Source: Bretschneidera sinensis (lineage: Eukaryota; Streptophyta; Magnoliopsida; Brassicales; Akaniaceae). From it: DNA of 64,000 nucleotides. How positions within the stretch are numbered: the first letter of the stretch is position 1; every line of letters starts with the position of its first letter. The notes beneath the pieces are model-generated. The model was not told where the DNA came from. It did no database searches and was given only the letters and a program-made list of their open reading frames with translations. The stretch covers positions 26,745,727 to 26,809,726 of the forward strand of contig CM043703.1 of the NCBI GenBank assembly GCA_023935145.1, read 5' to 3'. This document shows, piece after piece, positions 63,777 to 64,000 of this stretch. A program made the position numbers and the translations under genes.

Positions 63777-64000
63777 GTAAAACGACCTTTGCATGCTCAA
63801 ATAGGTTTTGTTCCTTTGATAATTTTTAATTCTTAAATACATGAAATTTGGGCATGACCTGCTTCTTTGCAGTAGTCTTACAGCCTTTTTGCTGGTTGAT
63901 TTTTACTGCTCTGGATGATGCACAGAGCTAAAGAATCTGATCTGTTGTAAAAAGAAATTATACAAATAAATAAAAAGAAACATGCATCACTGTGCTTCAA
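63777..64000 (+). other. Start of intron 43 (right edge)
   Basis: Begins at the donor GTAAAA after exon 43 and runs off the window; no further exon seen. Confidence 0.7.

Noticed and set aside
1..64000. CRISPR array, tRNA/rRNA genes, bacterial operon or biosynthetic cluster
   Set aside because: Direct repeats are target duplications, LTRs or tandem duplications; no spacer-repeat pattern, tRNA cloverleaf or rRNA core was seen, and the coding signal is spliced plant sequence.

Overview
The window is plant nuclear DNA, most likely from a eudicot. It is AT-rich and intron-dense, with GT-AG splicing, and its introns are loaded with plant-type L1 LINEs, Ty1/copia elements, TRIM elements and MITEs. 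The species cannot be named from the sequence. No bacterial, organellar, tRNA or rRNA genes were seen.

One host gene runs through the whole window on the + strand: a PH- and VPS62-containing VPS13 (bulk lipid-transfer protein of the Arabidopsis VPS13M type). I could place 43 consecutive coding exons between 64 and 63776. They join in one open frame of 9,492 nt (3,164 codons) across 42 introns, all GT-AG. The 5' exons (start codon, chorein tip) and the 3' exons lie outside the window, so the gene exceeds 64 kb. Domain order in the fragment: VPS13 N-terminal/middle region (exons 1-9), a PH domain (exons 9-12), further VPS13 repeat region (13-26), a VPS62/DUF946-like block with four W.P..P.G motifs (27-30), a linker (31-33), a C2-like beta-sandwich (33-36), then the VAB/SHR-BD region (37-43).

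Most of the length is intron. Intron 10 (12.9 kb) holds two 5'-truncated LINEs in opposite orientation (4625-7879 minus, 13553-16519 plus), a TRIM (11634-13009), an antisense fragment of an LCAT-family acyltransferase gene (8450-8582) and a further antisense 5'-UTR-like segment. Intron 20 (8.3 kb) holds LINE-C with a 91-bp MITE inside it, two abutting MITEs of which the second is split by LINE-D, and a long-inverted-repeat element. Intron 24 (6.4 kb) holds a decayed copia element with a nested LTR and a Stowaway-like MITE. Introns 30 and 31 hold a 0.66-kb tandem duplication, a LINE 3' piece and a second TRIM. Intron 34 holds an internally deleted copia element, a LINE 3' remnant and a third TRIM. 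By rough addition about 25 kb (40%) of the window is recognisable mobile DNA.

The most interesting observations are: (i) three tiny tail-like insertions flanked by 13-20 bp target duplications, two with an empty site visible elsewhere in the window; (ii) a stem-loop GCACC-N4/5-GGTGC shared by the 3' ends of the LINEs; (iii) three members of one TRIM family within a single gene; (iv) nested insertions whose relative order can be read. No wholly new biological system was found.
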